Shown piece by piece: positions 10,742-20,180 of a stretch of DNA of 64,000 nt. The position numbers were made by a program, and so were the translations under genes. This DNA comes from Candidatus Sericytochromatia bacterium (GTDB lineage: Bacteria; Cyanobacteriota; Sericytochromatia; S15B-MN24; JAQBPE01). Every line of letters starts with the position of its first letter. Position 1 is the first letter of the stretch. Below the pieces are notes generated by a model. It was given only the letters and a program-made list of their open reading frames with translations, made no database searches and was not told where the DNA came from. The stretch is taken from assembly GCA_035285325.1 (NCBI GenBank), contig JAYKJB010000061.1:1-64000 (forward strand). Reading direction: 5' to 3'.

Positions 10742-13700
10742 TTACCGAAAGGTCTCCTTCTCCTCGACGCCCATCGGCATCGACATCACACGGGACAGCT
10801 GCGTACGCAGACGATTCCGGGTGTCTTCATCTTCTTCAAACAGCTCGATTTCGCGTCCATCCTGCGTCGCCACGTGAACGTCTAGACACAGGGACTGCAG
10901 CTCGCGAATGAGCACCTTGAAGGACTCCGGGATGCCGGGCTTCGAGAGGTTCTTGCCCTTGACGATCGCCTCGTAGGCCTTGGCACGGCCAGGAACGTCG
11001 TCCGACTTGATGGTCAGGATCTCCTGGAGGGTATAGGCGGCCCCATAGGCTTCCAGGGCCCACACTTCCATTTCTCCGAACCGTTGTCCACCGAACTGCG
11101 CCTTGCCTCCCAGCGGCTGCTGGGTGACCAGCGAGTAGGGTCCCGTGGAGCGCGCGTGAATCTTGTCGTCAACCAGGTGGACGAGTTTCATCATGTAGAT
11201 GGTCCCGACCGTCACGGGCCGGTCAAACGCCTCACCGGTACGCCCGTCATAGAGCGAAATCTTACCGGTGTTGCTGATCCACTCCCGACCAGACTGCTCG
11301 CGAGCAGAGTCCAGCTGGTGTCGCAGCAGGTCGTAGCTACTTTCCTCACCGAACATTTCGTCGAACGGCGGAATCTCGAAGAAAATACCGAGGTTCTTGG
11401 CAGCCCACCCCATCAACGTCTCGTAGGATTGCCCCACGTTCATGCGTGAAGGCACGCCCAGCGGGTTGAGCACGATGTCAACGGGCGTCCCATCGGGCAG
11501 GAAGGGCATGTCCTCGGCGGGCAGAATCTTCGAGACGATGCCCTTGTTGCCGTGGCGTCCGGCCACCTTGTCACCCACCGAGATCTTCCGCTTCTGAGCG
11601 ATGTAAACACGCACCACCTGGTTCACACCCGGCGGCAGATCATCCCCCTGCTCCCGCGTGAAGACCTTGACGTCGACGACCCAGCCTTTCTCTCCGTGAG
11701 GAACACGCAGAGAAGTGTCGCGCACGTCGCGGGCCTTCTCACCAAAGATGGCTCGCAGCAGCTTCTCTTCCGGGGGATGTTCGGATTCACCCTTCGGGGT
11801 GACCTTGCCCACGAGGATGTCGTCGGGTTCCACCTCGGCACCAATGCGAATGATGCCCCGTTCATCGAGGTCCTTCAACGCATCCTCACCGACGTTGGGC
11901 ACTTCGCGGGTGATCTCCTCGTTGCCGAGCTTGGTGGCCCGCGATTCGATCTCGTACTTCTCGATGTGAATCGAGGTGAACACGTCGTCCATGACCAGGC
12001 GCTTGTTGATCAAAATCGCGTCTTCGAAGTTGTAGCCTTCCCAAGGCATGAAGGCCACCAGCAGATTCTGACCGAGGGCCAGCTCACCGAGGTGGGTGGC
12101 AGGGCCGTCAGCAATCACCTGTCCCGCCTCGACGCGGTCTCCGCGCTTGACGATCGGACGCTGATTGAGGCAGGTATCCTGGTTCGAGCGCAGGAACTTG
12201 GTCAGCGGATACCAGCGGTCACGGCCGCTGTCGCTCTTGATCTTGACGCGGGTGGCCTCCACCTGGGTCACCGTGCCTCCTTCGATCGCCGTGACCACCA
12301 GGCCCGAGTCGATGGCGGCGCGGGTTTCGAGCCCCGTGCCGACGCGCGGACGCTCGGGGCGGAGCAGCGGAACAGATTGACGCTGCATGTTGGAGCCCAT
12401 CAGCGCCCGGTTGGCGTCATCGTGCTCGATGAAGGGAATCAGGGCCGTGGCCACCGAAATGATCTGAATGGGGGAAACACCAATCAGGTCGACTTCGTGA
12501 GGAGCGGCGAACAAGAACTCGGCCTTGTAGCGCACAGGCACCTTGTCGTCGCGGAAGCGCTTGCCGTCCGGGGTGAGGGGCGTGTCACCGGCAGCCGTGC
12601 GGAAGGCGTCTTCCTCTTCGGCCGTCAGGTAAACGATTTCATTGGTGATTTCACCGTGCACGACGCGCCGCCAGGGCGCCTCGATGAAGCCATAGTCGTT
12701 GACTCGCGCGTAGGTCGCGAGCGACCCGATCAGACCGGCATTCGGACCTTCAGGCGTCTCAATGGGACAGATGCGGCCGTAGTGCGAGGGGTGGATGTCG
12801 CGCACCGCGAAGCCCGCGCGTTCCCGCGTCAAACCACCGGGGCCCAACGCCGACAGCCTGCGCTTGTGCGTCAGTTCCGCCAGCGCATTGGTCTGGTCCA
12901 TGAACTGCGACAGCTGAGACGAGCCGAAGAACTCCTTGATGGCGGCCACCAAAGGCTTGGCGTTGACCAGGTTCTGGGGCGTCAGCGTCTCGGGCTCCTG
13001 GATCGTCATCCGCTCCCGGATGATGCGCTCCAAGCGTGTCAAGCCGACCCGGAACTGGTTCTGCAGCAACTCTCCGACCGACCGAATGCGACGGTTGCCG
13101 AGATGGTCGATGTCATCCACTTGACCCACGTCGAAGTTGAGGTTGATCAGGTAATCGATGACGCCGACGATGTCCTCGCGGGTCAGAATCCGCTCGGCCA
13201 TGGGCGTCGACAGGCCCAGCTTCTTGTTCATCTTGTAGCGACCGACGCGCCCAAGGTCGTAGCGCTTGGGGTCGAAGAAGCGGGCGCTCAGAACCGAGCG
13301 GCCGCCTTCCACGGAAGGCATGTCGCCGGGGCGCAGCTTGCGATATACCTCGACAAGCGCCTGCTCCATGGTGTCGGTCTTGTCCGCATCCAGGGTCTTC
13401 TGCAGGAACTCCTGGTGGCGGAACAGTTCCTGCATCTCGTGGTTCTGGTAACCCAACGCCCGCAACAGGACGGTTGCCAGCAGCTTGCGGGTCTTGTCGA
13501 TCCGAACGTAGATCAGGTCATTGACGTCCGTCTCGAACTTCAACCAAGCCCCGCGATTGGGGATGATGGTCGCCGAGTACACCTTCTTGCCCGACGGGTC
13601 GGTCTCTCGCTTGTAATAGACCCCGGGCGACCGGACGATCTGAGACACGATGACGCGCTCGGCGCCGTTGATGATGAAGGTGCCCTGATCCGTCATAACG

Positions 13701-14041
13701 GGCAAATCGCCGACAAAGATTTCCTGTTCCTTGACCTCACCCGTCTCCTTCGAGACAAGCCGCACCGGGATGCGCAGCGGGCGGGCGTACGTGGCGTCGC
13801 GGGCCCGGCATTCATCAACCGTGTACTTGGGCGTTCCCAAGGTGTAGTTGGTCAGGAAGTGGAGTTCCAGACGGTTGGAGTAATCATTGATCGGAGAAAA
13901 CGACAGCAGCTCCTCCTTCAACCCTTCCTCGAGGAACCACTGGAACGAGTTGCGCTGAATCTCGATGAGATCCGGCAGGTTATCGGCCAATGAGGTCACA
14001 CCGCTGTAAGGGGTTACCCGGAGCTTATTCGTTGTAGGCAT
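10742..14041 (-). CDS. rpoB: RNA polymerase beta subunit
   Basis: Beta subunit, 1099 residues, close to the short cyanobacterial form and without the large lineage inserts of Proteobacteria. The rifampicin pocket reads [12 protein letters not shown] ... [14 protein letters not shown], wild-type at the usual resistance positions. The active-site segments [32 protein letters not shown] and the C-terminal [20 protein letters not shown] are all present. The ATG follows AAGGGTGG. It has its own promoter about 170 bases upstream. rplJ/rplL, which precede rpoB in many bacteria, are absent; ffh is divergent instead. Confidence 0.98.
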   Translation of the reverse strand: MPTTNKLRVTPYSGVTSLADNLPDLIEIQRNSFQWFLEEGLKEELLSFSPINDYSNRLELHFLTNYTLGTPKYTVDECRARDATYARPLRIPVRLVSKETGEVKEQEIFVGDLPVMTDQGTFIINGAERVIVSQIVRSPGVYYKRETDPSGKKVYSATIIPNRGAWLKFETDVNDLIYVRIDKTRKLLATVLLRALGYQNHEMQELFRHQEFLQKTLDADKTDTMEQALVEVYRKLRPGDMPSVEGGRSVLSARFFDPKRYDLGRVGRYKMNKKLGLSTPMAERILTREDIVGVIDYLINLNFDVGQVDDIDHLGNRRIRSVGELLQNQFRVGLTRLERIIRERMTIQEPETLTPQNLVNAKPLVAAIKEFFGSSQLSQFMDQTNALAELTHKRRLSALGPGGLTRERAGFAVRDIHPSHYGRICPIETPEGPNAGLIGSLATYARVNDYGFIEAPWRRVVHGEITNEIVYLTAEEEDAFRTAAGDTPLTPDGKRFRDDKVPVRYKAEFLFAAPHEVDLIGVSPIQIISVATALIPFIEHDDANRALMGSNMQRQSVPLLRPERPRVGTGLETRAAIDSGLVVTAIEGGTVTQVEATRVKIKSDSGRDRWYPLTKFLRSNQDTCLNQRPIVKRGDRVEAGQVIADGPATHLGELALGQNLLVAFMPWEGYNFEDAILINKRLVMDDVFTSIHIEKYEIESRATKLGNEEITREVPNVGEDALKDLDERGIIRIGAEVEPDDILVGKVTPKGESEHPPEEKLLRAIFGEKARDVRDTSLRVPHGEKGWVVDVKVFTREQGDDLPPGVNQVVRVYIAQKRKISVGDKVAGRHGNKGIVSKILPAEDMPFLPDGTPVDIVLNPLGVPSRMNVGQSYETLMGWAAKNLGIFFEIPPFDEMFGEESSYDLLRHQLDSAREQSGREWISNTGKISLYDGRTGEAFDRPVTVGTIYMMKLVHLVDDKIHARSTGPYSLVTQQPLGGKAQFGGQRFGEMEVWALEAYGAAYTLQEILTIKSDDVPGRAKAYEAIVKGKNLSKPGIPESFKVLIRELQSLCLDVHVATQDGREIELFEEDEDTRNRLRTQLSRVMSMPMGVEEKETFR

Positions 14042-14213
14042 TCACACCACCCTTAGCTTGTAAGGACAAACGGACGTCTTCGCGCCCACTGCGCACCCCG
14101 CAACGGCGGGCCGGCTTGCTGACCGCTTCTTCAGCGTCACTGAACTGGGGGGCGCACCCCATTCGGTGGCTGGCGATCACTTAAGATTCCATTAAATTTT
14201 GCGCAGAACAACC

Positions 14214-14242
14214 ATCTTACGCTCCCCCATGGACAACGTCAA
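14214..14242 (-). promoter_or_regulatory. Sigma70 promoter of rpoBC
   Basis: Minus-strand -35 TTGACG (14237-14242) and -10 TAAGAT (14214-14219) with a 17-base spacer. The predicted start near 14207 leaves a leader of about 165 bases ahead of rpoB. No rplJL or attenuator-like structure is obvious in the leader. Confidence 0.8.
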
Positions 14243-14290
14243 GGGCGCATCAGGCCAGGGATCCAACCCTGCCGCGAGGGCTGGCTCAGC

Positions 14291-14320
14291 TTGACTTCGC
14301 GACCTTTGCGGCGGTATGAT
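14291..14320 (+). promoter_or_regulatory. Sigma70 promoter of ffh
   Basis: Plus-strand -35 TTGACT (14291-14296) and -10 TATGAT (14315-14320) with an 18-base spacer, back to back with the rpoB promoter. The 14042-14445 gap is therefore fully used by two leaders and two promoters. No 4.5S RNA gene is recognisable in it. Confidence 0.75.
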
Positions 14321-14445
14321 CGACCGTGATTTTGGGTAGATCGTCGCGCGAGTTTGCGCCGTGCAGACATCTCCAGTACGAGTCGAACATCCGGGTCACC
14401 GACTGCCATCGATTCGAAAACCCACCCAGCAACCCAAGCGGTGCG

Positions 14446-15894
14446 ATGTTCGAGACACTGTCAGACAAGATTCAGGGCGTTTTTAGCCGCCTCGTGCGCG
14501 GCCAAGGCAAACTGACCGAAGACAACATTTCCGAGGCCTTGCGCGAGGTGCGTCGGGCCCTGCTCGAGGCCGACGTCAACCTGGGCGTGGTCAAGACGTT
14601 CGTGGCGCGTGTCAAGGAACAGGCACTCGGCGAAGCCGTCTTGTCGGGTTTGAATCCCGGGCAGACCTTCATCAAGATCGTCCACGATGAACTCATCACG
14701 GTGATGGGCCAGGAAGCCGCGCCCTTGGCCAAGGCCCCAACCGGCGTCACGGTCATCCTGATGGCCGGGCTTCAAGGCATGGGAAAGACCACCACCGCAG
14801 GCAAGCTGGCCCTCCTGTTGAAGCGACAGGGCATGCGCCCCTTGCTGGCAGCCGCTGACATCTACCGCCCCGCGGCCATCCAGCAGTTGCAAACCCTCGG
14901 CAAGCAGATTGACGTTCCAGTGCATGCCCCGGGGGCGATCGATCCGCTGGAAATCGCCGCTCAGGCGTTACAGCGAGCAGAGGCGGAATCATACAACTAC
15001 CTGATTGTCGACACGGCGGGGCGGCTGCACGTCGACGCGTCGATGATGGATGAGATCACGCGTCTGAAAGCCTTCCTGAAGCCTGCCGAGGTGTTGCTGG
15101 TCGTCGATGCCATGATCGGACAAGATGCCGTTCAGATGGCTTCCTCGTTCAATGAGGCCTTGGGGATCAGCGGCGTCGTCCTGACCAAACTCGACGGCGA
15201 CACGCGCGGGGGAGCGGCCCTCTCGATCCGCCAGGTCACCGGCTGTCCGATCAAGTTTATGGGAACCAGTGAGAAGCTGGACGGCCTCGAGGCCTTCCAC
15301 CCAGAGCGAATTGCCACGCGCATCCTTGGTATGGGAGATGTCCTCACGCTGATCGAGCGGGCCCAGCAAGCCATCACCTTGGACGAAGCCAAGGCGCTCG
15401 AAGCAAAGATGCGAAAGGCCGAGTTCACGCTGGAGGACTTTGCGCAGCAACTTCAACAGATGAAGAAGATCGGTTCGATGGGGCAAATCCTCGAGATGCT
15501 TCCCATCCCTGGCTTGAAACAAGCCATTTCCGGGGACCAGTTGGCGCAGGGCGAAGGTCAGCTCAAAAAAATGGAGGTGATCATCGCCTCCATGACCCCC
15601 AAGGAACGCCGCCAACCCAAAATCCTGGACCTCTCGCGCAAACTACGCATTGCCAAAGGCTCCGGCACCAAAGTGGAAGACGTGAACAAGTTGCTCAAGG
15701 ACTTTGATAACCTGAGCAAGATGATGAAGCAATTCGCGGGCTTCCAGAAGTCAATGCCCAAACACCTGCAGAAGGCCATGAAAAAGGGAGGGTTGCCGCA
15801 AAACCCGACGGCAGGCCTGCCCGGAATGCCGCTCAGCGGAGCCCCTTTTGAACTCCCCAAGTTGCCTGGAGGCTTTCCTTTTAAATTCAAATAG
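14446..15894 (+). CDS. ffh: Signal recognition particle protein Ffh
   Basis: SRP54 GTPase that targets nascent membrane proteins together with 4.5S RNA and FtsY; 482 residues. The N domain starts MFETLSDKIQGVFSRLVRGQ. G-domain motifs are GLQGMGKTT (P-loop), DTAGRLH and TKLDGDTRGG, followed by the GTSEKLDGLEAFHP closing loop. The methionine-rich M domain carries the RNA-binding SKLR-type segment (LSRKLRIAKGSGT). The tail is a Gly/Pro-rich extension. The frame is open for 40 codons upstream, but 14446 matches the family start. Likely transcribed with rpsP and khpA, as in many bacteria. Confidence 0.97.
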   Translation: MFETLSDKIQGVFSRLVRGQGKLTEDNISEALREVRRALLEADVNLGVVKTFVARVKEQALGEAVLSGLNPGQTFIKIVHDELITVMGQEAAPLAKAPTGVTVILMAGLQGMGKTTTAGKLALLLKRQGMRPLLAAADIYRPAAIQQLQTLGKQIDVPVHAPGAIDPLEIAAQALQRAEAESYNYLIVDTAGRLHVDASMMDEITRLKAFLKPAEVLLVVDAMIGQDAVQMASSFNEALGISGVVLTKLDGDTRGGAALSIRQVTGCPIKFMGTSEKLDGLEAFHPERIATRILGMGDVLTLIERAQQAITLDEAKALEAKMRKAEFTLEDFAQQLQQMKKIGSMGQILEMLPIPGLKQAISGDQLAQGEGQLKKMEVIIASMTPKERRQPKILDLSRKLRIAKGSGTKVEDVNKLLKDFDNLSKMMKQFAGFQKSMPKHLQKAMKKGGLPQNPTAGLPGMPLSGAPFELPKLPGGFPFKFK

Positions 15895-15960
15895 GGCTTC
15901 ACTCGCCCCTTTGTCCTCAAACGTTCCCCTCCCCTTGATTGATTGACAGGAGCAAGTCAA

Positions 15961-16218
15961 ATGGTAAAAATCCGTCTCAAGCGGATTGGCGCGACCAAGC
16001 GCCCCAAGTACCGCGTCGTCGTCCAAGACAGCCGCACCCGCCGTGACGGGGCCGTGATTGAAGAAATCGGCTTCTATGATCCGCAGGCCAATCCTGTGGA
16101 ACTGCGCATCGACGCCGAAAAGGCCAAGAAGTGGTTGAGTAACGGCGCACAGCCCACGGAAACCGCACTTTCCTTGCTGCGCAAAGCGGACGTCGTCCCT
16201 GCTGCTGCGAAGAAATAA
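15961..16218 (+). CDS. rpsP: 30S ribosomal protein S16
   Basis: Small-subunit assembly protein, 85 residues. The N-terminus [20 protein letters not shown] and the segment [13 protein letters not shown] are diagnostic. The ATG is preceded by AGGAGC. It follows ffh by 66 bases and precedes khpA by about 15 bases, the common ffh-rpsP-khpA arrangement. Confidence 0.97.
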   Translation: MVKIRLKRIGATKRPKYRVVVQDSRTRRDGAVIEEIGFYDPQANPVELRIDAEKAKKWLSNGAQPTETALSLLRKADVVPAAAKK

Positions 16219-16233
16219 CGGGTTCAACCTGTG

Positions 16234-16497
16234 ATGGACCCCGTGCAAAACGTGGCAGAAGTGCTGCTGAAGGCGATCGCCTCCAAACCCGAAGCCGTTG
16301 GCATCGAGGTCGCGGAAGACGGCGTTCGCACGACCCTCACGGTGACGGTCGATGAAGACGACGTACCGCGCATGATCGGCCGTAAAGGCCGCACCATCAA
16401 CGCGGTCCGGACGATTGTCAAGGCAGCGGGGCTCAAGTCGTCGCGCCAGGTCAGCCTGGAATTGATTGCGCCTGACTTGCAGTCGTCAGACCACTGA
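16234..16497 (+). CDS. khpA: KH-domain RNA-binding protein KhpA
   Basis: Small RNA-binding protein (87 residues) consisting of one KH domain. The GxxG loop is within MIGRKGRTINAVRTIV, preceded by the beta strand TTLTVTVDEDDVP. In other bacteria KhpA pairs with KhpB/Jag and acts on many RNAs. Either ATG 16234 or the GTG just before it (16231) could be the start; neither has a strong ribosome-binding site, so translational coupling to rpsP is likely. A terminator follows 14 bases after the stop. Confidence 0.9.
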   Translation: MDPVQNVAEVLLKAIASKPEAVGIEVAEDGVRTTLTVTVDEDDVPRMIGRKGRTINAVRTIVKAAGLKSSRQVSLELIAPDLQSSDH

Positions 16498-16511
16498 ATC
16501 GGTATGCCACG

Positions 16512-16538
16512 AACGCCGGCCTTGCGGCCGGCGTTTTT
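16512..16538 (+). terminator. Rho-independent terminator after khpA
   Basis: A 10-bp GC-rich stem (AACGCCGGCC / GGCCGGCGTT, loop TTGC) ends in a run of five T. It closes the ffh-rpsP-khpA transcript and abuts the convergent DUF1997-like gene. Confidence 0.9.
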
Positions 16539-16539
16539 G

Positions 16540-17070
16540 CTAGGCCCGGGATGAAGCCAGACCACGTCGCAGCAGCGGGCCCAGGCGGCCCGCGAGCGCG
16601 TGCATGGCTGTTTTCATGATGCCACTGCCCGCGCGCTGCAACGCCTGCGGCGGTATGAGCAGCGCGGCCCACGCGGGGATGCCGAGGGAGACTCGCATCG
16701 AAGCCTGGCAGGCCACCACGCAGCCCTGCGAAGCTGGCAGGAACTGGGCCTCACCCGTGAACCCGGCGTCGAATTGAGAGCCGTGATGCGAGGCATCCAG
16801 CAGGACCGCCTCTTGTGAGTGCATCGCGATGCGATCCGGCGGATGATTCTGAAAGGCGACATCGAATCGGGGACTCAGACTGAAACCCAGCGCCCCGTGT
16901 GGCGCCAAACTCACGCGATAAGCCCCACACGTCAGGCGCTCCACCCGATCGCGCCCCAGGAAATCGCGCAACAGGTCGTCATTGTCGGCAAAATAACGGA
17001 ACGCAACCTCCGGTGAACAGGGCAGCGCGATCTCGTGCTGCACGTGCGCTTCCATCTCAATCGGAATCAT
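16540..17070 (-). CDS. DUF1997-like (SRPBCC-fold) protein
   Basis: A soluble protein of 176 residues whose layout resembles the DUF1997 family known mainly from Cyanobacteria and plants: an N-terminal strand (ALPCSPEVAFRYF), the block RVERLTCGAYRVSLAP, an aromatic/beta core and a final basic helix (GRLGPLLRRGLA). The biochemical role of the family is not settled. ATG 17070 has GGAGGAGC six bases upstream and overlaps the stop of the preceding small gene as ATGA. It is the last gene of the ECF-sigma operon. The family call is by pattern only. Confidence 0.65.
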   Translation of the reverse strand: MIPIEMEAHVQHEIALPCSPEVAFRYFADNDDLLRDFLGRDRVERLTCGAYRVSLAPHGALGFSLSPRFDVAFQNHPPDRIAMHSQEAVLLDASHHGSQFDAGFTGEAQFLPASQGCVVACQASMRVSLGIPAWAALLIPPQALQRAGSGIMKTAMHALAGRLGPLLRRGLASSRA

Positions 17071-17354
17071 GGCCGCTCCTCCCGCCAAGAGGAGTCAGGC
17101 GCCGGCGTGGAGCGGGCGTGGCCCCGCACGGGCACAGCCCGAAAGGTCCGACCGTGAGGAGGCGACTCGATCCGCTGAGCGGGGGGCGCCGGCAGCGATA
17201 GGCCCGGCCCAACCTGCAGGGGCAGAACCTCCACCGTCACCGCCCGGATGGCAAGCGGCGAGGGCGTGGGTGAGGCAGCCGCCAGCGCGTCAGAGGGCCA
17301 CACTGCCACGAGCCACAGCAAGCAAGTTACCCCGCGAAGCCAAACGCCAAGCAC
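17067..17354 (-). CDS. Small exported proline-rich protein, unknown function
   Basis: A 95-residue protein with a signal peptide (hydrophobic residues about 8-26, ending SDALAAA) followed by a Pro/Arg-rich mature part of about 70 residues. No family recognised. GTG 17352-17354 is supported by GGAGGG seven bases upstream. The start lies 3 bases past the anti-sigma stop, and the gene's own stop overlaps the next start (ATGA). This tight packing inside the ECF operon is the main evidence that it is real; it may be a partner of the anti-sigma factor outside the membrane. Confidence 0.6.
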   Translation of the reverse strand: MLGVWLRGVTCLLWLVAVWPSDALAAASPTPSPLAIRAVTVEVLPLQVGPGLSLPAPPAQRIESPPHGRTFRAVPVRGHARSTPAPDSSWREERP

Positions 17355-17357
17355 CTC

Positions 17358-18302
17358 TCAACCCTCCACGGGCAGCACGATCGTCGTTCGCCGCATCAGG
17401 GGACCTTTCCGCGCCACCGCCTCGATGGCATAACGCCCGGGACGGATGCCGCGTACCACGATGGGGACCACCGTCTTGCCCTTCGCCAGCGCGCCACGCC
17501 AACTCACGGACTGCGCCAGCATCGGCTGAGCGCGCTCATCGACAAACTGCAGGCCCTCCGGTAGGTCCACCTGAAACACGACGCCATCGACAGGCTCATC
17601 CGTCTCGAACCCGATGTGTACCGCCACATCCTGCCGCACCGGCACCACCGCCGTCTCCAGGCGGGGCAGCCCGACGCCTGGCAGCCAGTTCCACACGAAC
17701 AAGGCCGCCATCGCAGCCGCAGCGCCGAACAGCGCGGAGCGCGCCTGAATCCAGGCCAGGGCCCGAGGTGGCCTGAGCCAGGCCCTCGGCGAGGCGGTCC
17801 CGGAACGAGGTCGCACAGCGGAAACATCCGAGGCTTCTTGACGCAAGCGAGAAAAGGCGATCGCCTCAAGCGCCGTCGGGAGGGGAGGGGCCGGTACGCG
17901 ACGCAGCAAGCCCAAACCGCCCTGATAGGCCGCGAAGGCGCGCCGGCAATCCGAACAGCCTGACAGATGTGCCTGCCAGGCCGCGAGATCTTCGCGTTCC
18001 AACGCCCCTTCGAGCGAGGCGGTGAAGCTGTCCTGAGCTTCCTCACAGCCCATGTCCCAGGCAGGCGTCCTCCGGACCTTCAGGCTGGCCAGACGCTCAG
18101 AGATCCTGACGGGAAGGTCCTCGGGCATCACCGGCGCCGGCATCCGACCGAGACAATCACGTACGACCCGAAAGGCCGCTGCATCGCGGCGGCAAGCGGC
18201 ACAATCCAGGAGATGCGACCGCATCGCAGCCGCCCCCTCGGGCGCCAGCGCTCCGTCAAAATAGTCCGTCAGCCGGTCTCGCACGTCCTGGCAACGCATC
18301 AT
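17358..18302 (-). CDS. Membrane anti-sigma factor with two zinc-finger modules
   Basis: Predicted anti-sigma factor of 314 residues for the ECF sigma factor encoded just upstream. Two tandem zf-HC2 (ZAS) modules lie in the cytoplasmic part. The first begins CQDVRDRL and ends HLLDCAACR; the second begins CEEAQDSF and ends HLSGCSDCR. Each has the HxxxCxxC signature. One transmembrane helix (LFGAAAAMAALFVWNWLP, about 195-212) leads to an external domain of about 100 residues that looks like a beta sandwich. The start overlaps the sigma stop as ATGA. Most family members carry a single ZAS, so the duplication is notable. Release could be by proteolysis or by ligand binding at the external domain. 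Confidence 0.85.
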   Translation of the reverse strand: MMRCQDVRDRLTDYFDGALAPEGAAAMRSHLLDCAACRRDAAAFRVVRDCLGRMPAPVMPEDLPVRISERLASLKVRRTPAWDMGCEEAQDSFTASLEGALEREDLAAWQAHLSGCSDCRRAFAAYQGGLGLLRRVPAPPLPTALEAIAFSRLRQEASDVSAVRPRSGTASPRAWLRPPRALAWIQARSALFGAAAAMAALFVWNWLPGVGLPRLETAVVPVRQDVAVHIGFETDEPVDGVVFQVDLPEGLQFVDERAQPMLAQSVSWRGALAKGKTVVPIVVRGIRPGRYAIEAVARKGPLMRRTTIVLPVEG

Positions 18303-18910
18303 CGGGGCATCCCTCCCAGACCCTCGGAGATGGCCGTCGTCTGCAGGTCCAGGTAACCGTCGAACACCTCCGGTGCAGCCAGAATACGATCCTTCAGCGC
18401 CAGTCGCGCCCGATTCAGGCGGGATTTGACCGTCCCGAGCTGCACGTCCAGGATCGCCGCGATCTCCTCGTAGGAGTAGCCTTCGAGGTCATACAGAACC
18501 AGAGGCTCGCGCAACTTGTCCGAGAGTTCTGCGATGAAGCCCTGCAGGAGTTGCTGCAGTTCCGCCCGCTCAGCCCCCGGCTCGGTCAGATGAACCGGCC
18601 GTTCGGGCAGTTGCTCCGTCGCTTCTTCGTGTCGACGATACGCTCGCTTGACATCGTCCAGCATGGTGTTGCGCACAATCCGCCCCAGCCACGTTCCCAG
18701 TTCCGCCTCTTCGCGATAGTCGGCGAACGCCCGAAAAGCCTTGACCATGCTGTCCTGCAGGATATCCGCCGCGTCATCCGGGTTGCCAACCAGATGATGG
18801 GCCAACCGATACAGGCGCGCCAGGTGAGGAGAGACGAGTTGCTCGAACGCCAGGCGGTCCCCGCCCCGCGCCGCTTGCAGCAAGTGACGATGCGCCGTCG
18901 CATCCATCAT
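18299..18910 (-). CDS. ECF-type RNA polymerase sigma factor
   Basis: Extracytoplasmic-function sigma factor of 203 residues. Region 2 spans about 25-95 (LYRLAHHLVGNPDDAADILQ ... ELGTWLGRIVRN). Region 4 follows (LREPLVLYDLEGYSYEEIAA, then LGTVKSRLNRAR). ATG 18908-18910 was chosen over upstream starts because AGGAGGAGG lies eight bases ahead. It heads a four-gene operon (sigma, anti-sigma, small exported protein, DUF1997-like). A possible extended -10 promoter lies about 70 bases upstream. ECF operons are usually autoregulated, but the target promoter cannot be defined here. Confidence 0.93.
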   Translation of the reverse strand: MMDATAHRHLLQAARGGDRLAFEQLVSPHLARLYRLAHHLVGNPDDAADILQDSMVKAFRAFADYREEAELGTWLGRIVRNTMLDDVKRAYRRHEEATEQLPERPVHLTEPGAERAELQQLLQGFIAELSDKLREPLVLYDLEGYSYEEIAAILDVQLGTVKSRLNRARLALKDRILAAPEVFDGYLDLQTTAISEGLGGMPR

Positions 18911-18982
18911 CCCGAAGGCCTCCTCCTTCAGAGACGAGCGAACCAGCCCAGCGGTTCCATCGAATGCCCCGAAGAACGCGTC

Positions 18983-18991
18983 ATTGTAGCA
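18983..18991 (-). promoter_or_regulatory. Candidate extended -10 promoter of the ECF operon
   Basis: Minus-strand TGC-TACAAT, an extended -10 element, about 72 bases upstream of the sigma-factor ATG. No good -35 box stands in front of it. Paired with the divergent ybaB promoter at 19021-19029. Confidence 0.4.
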
Positions 18992-19020
18992 CTGCCGAAC
19001 GACTCGGGCATCGGAGGCGA

Positions 19021-19029
19021 TGCTATAAT
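19021..19029 (+). promoter_or_regulatory. Extended -10 promoter of ybaB
   Basis: Plus-strand TGC-TATAAT, a perfect -10 with the TGn extension, about 100 bases upstream of ybaB. The -35 region (GACTCG) is poor, as tolerated for extended -10 promoters. Confidence 0.55.
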
Positions 19030-19131
19030 GACCCATCCAAGTTGGTCTTGGAGACGGCTCTTCGGAGGCGAACCGTCGTTCCCCCAGCGTTTGCCCACCC
19101 GGGCAAGCCAGGCAGTGAGGCGAAGAAGACA

Positions 19132-19470
19132 GTGCGCGGTCCCGGTGGTTTTGGCGGCATGGATATGGGCAAGCTCATGAAGCAGGCCCAGAAGATGCAA
19201 GAAGCCATGCAAAAGATGCAGGAAGACCTGAGCAGTCAAACGGTCGAAGGAACGGCCGGCGGCGGGGCCGTCACGATTGTGATGTCTGGCTCCCAAGAGG
19301 TCACCGGCATCACGATCAAGCCCGAAGCGGTCGACCCGGATGATGTCGAAACCTTGGAGGACCTGATTCTCGCAGCTTTCAAGGATGCCAAGGCGAAAAT
19401 TGAATTGCTGACGCAGAGTCAGATGGGGGCCGTGACGGGGGGGCTGAACATCCCTGGCCTGAAGTTCTGA
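19132..19470 (+). CDS. ybaB: YbaB/EbfC nucleoid-associated protein
   Basis: DNA-binding dimer-forming protein, 112 residues. The N-terminus MRGPGGFGGMDMGKLMKQAQ and helix KMQEAMQKMQEDL are typical, followed by the three-strand core (GGGAVTIVMSGSQEVTGITI). GTG 19132 fits the family N-terminus; the alternative ATG at 19159 would drop the glycine-rich lead. It stands directly upstream of recR, the usual ybaB-recR pair. Confidence 0.92.
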   Translation: MRGPGGFGGMDMGKLMKQAQKMQEAMQKMQEDLSSQTVEGTAGGGAVTIVMSGSQEVTGITIKPEAVDPDDVETLEDLILAAFKDAKAKIELLTQSQMGAVTGGLNIPGLKF

Positions 19471-19495
19471 TCACCGCCTTCACACCACGCAACTC

Positions 19496-19516
19496 GAGGA
19501 GGCCCGTGGCCTCCTC
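19496..19516 (+). other. Hairpin between ybaB and recR
   Basis: A 9-bp perfect stem (GAGGAGGCC / GGCCTCCTC, loop CGT) lies 26 bases after the ybaB stop and about 11 bases before the recR start. It is followed by TTGGAG, the recR ribosome site, not by a T-run. It may be a partial terminator or a translational modulator of recR. Confidence 0.45.
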
Positions 19517-19527
19517 TTGGAGTCTTT

Positions 19528-20142
19528 ATGCTGTATACCAGGCCACTCGCCCGGCTGATCGAAGAGCTGGAAAAACTACCGGGCATCGGGTCGAAGTCAT
19601 CTCAACGGCTGGCCTTCCATCTGATCAAGCAACCGGAGGCGGCCATCGAAACGCTCGCGCAAACGTTGCTGGACGCCAAACGCCAGGTGCGTTTCTGCTC
19701 GACCTGCCAGAATTTGAGCGCCGACGACCCGTGTGAAATCTGCCTGCATCCGAACCGCGATCGCCGGGTCGTCTGCGTGATCGCAGAACCGCGTGATCTG
19801 GTGGCTCTGGAGCGAACCCGGGAATTCAAAGGGCTCTACCATGTGCTTGGCGGGCTGATGTCGCCCCTTGACGGGGTGGGCCCCGAGCAACTGAAGGTCA
19901 AGGAATTGCTGGCCCGGCTCCAGACCCAGAGCGAGGAAGCGCACACCGTGCAAGAGGTCATTCTGGCCCTGAACCCCTCCGTCGAAGGGGAAGCGACCAG
20001 CCTTTACCTGAGTCGGCTGTTGAAGCCGGCCGGTCTGCGCGTCACGCGCATCGCCTTTGGCTTGCCGATGGGGGGCGACCTGGAGTATGCCGATGAGATG
20101 ACGCTGGTGAAGGCCCTGGAGGGGCGCCGCGAAGTGGTGTGA
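19528..20142 (+). CDS. recR: Recombination protein RecR
   Basis: DNA repair mediator that works with RecF/RecO in gap repair; 204 residues. Helix-hairpin-helix [16 protein letters not shown] at 17-32, a four-cysteine zinc site (CSTC ... CEIC) at about 57-71, and a Toprim domain ([26 protein letters not shown]). The ATG is preceded by GGAG at six bases. It converges with kamA 38 bases downstream. Confidence 0.97.
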   Translation: MLYTRPLARLIEELEKLPGIGSKSSQRLAFHLIKQPEAAIETLAQTLLDAKRQVRFCSTCQNLSADDPCEICLHPNRDRRVVCVIAEPRDLVALERTREFKGLYHVLGGLMSPLDGVGPEQLKVKELLARLQTQSEEAHTVQEVILALNPSVEGEATSLYLSRLLKPAGLRVTRIAFGLPMGGDLEYADEMTLVKALEGRREVV

Positions 20143-20180
20143 GGGTGCAGCCCCTCGTCGCTCGGGGCCGCCCTGAATCC

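Noticed and set aside
5328-13993. Long plus-strand open frames over rpoC and rpoB (up to 813 codons)
   Set aside because: Antisense shadows of strongly conserved genes; no ribosome site or recognisable domain.
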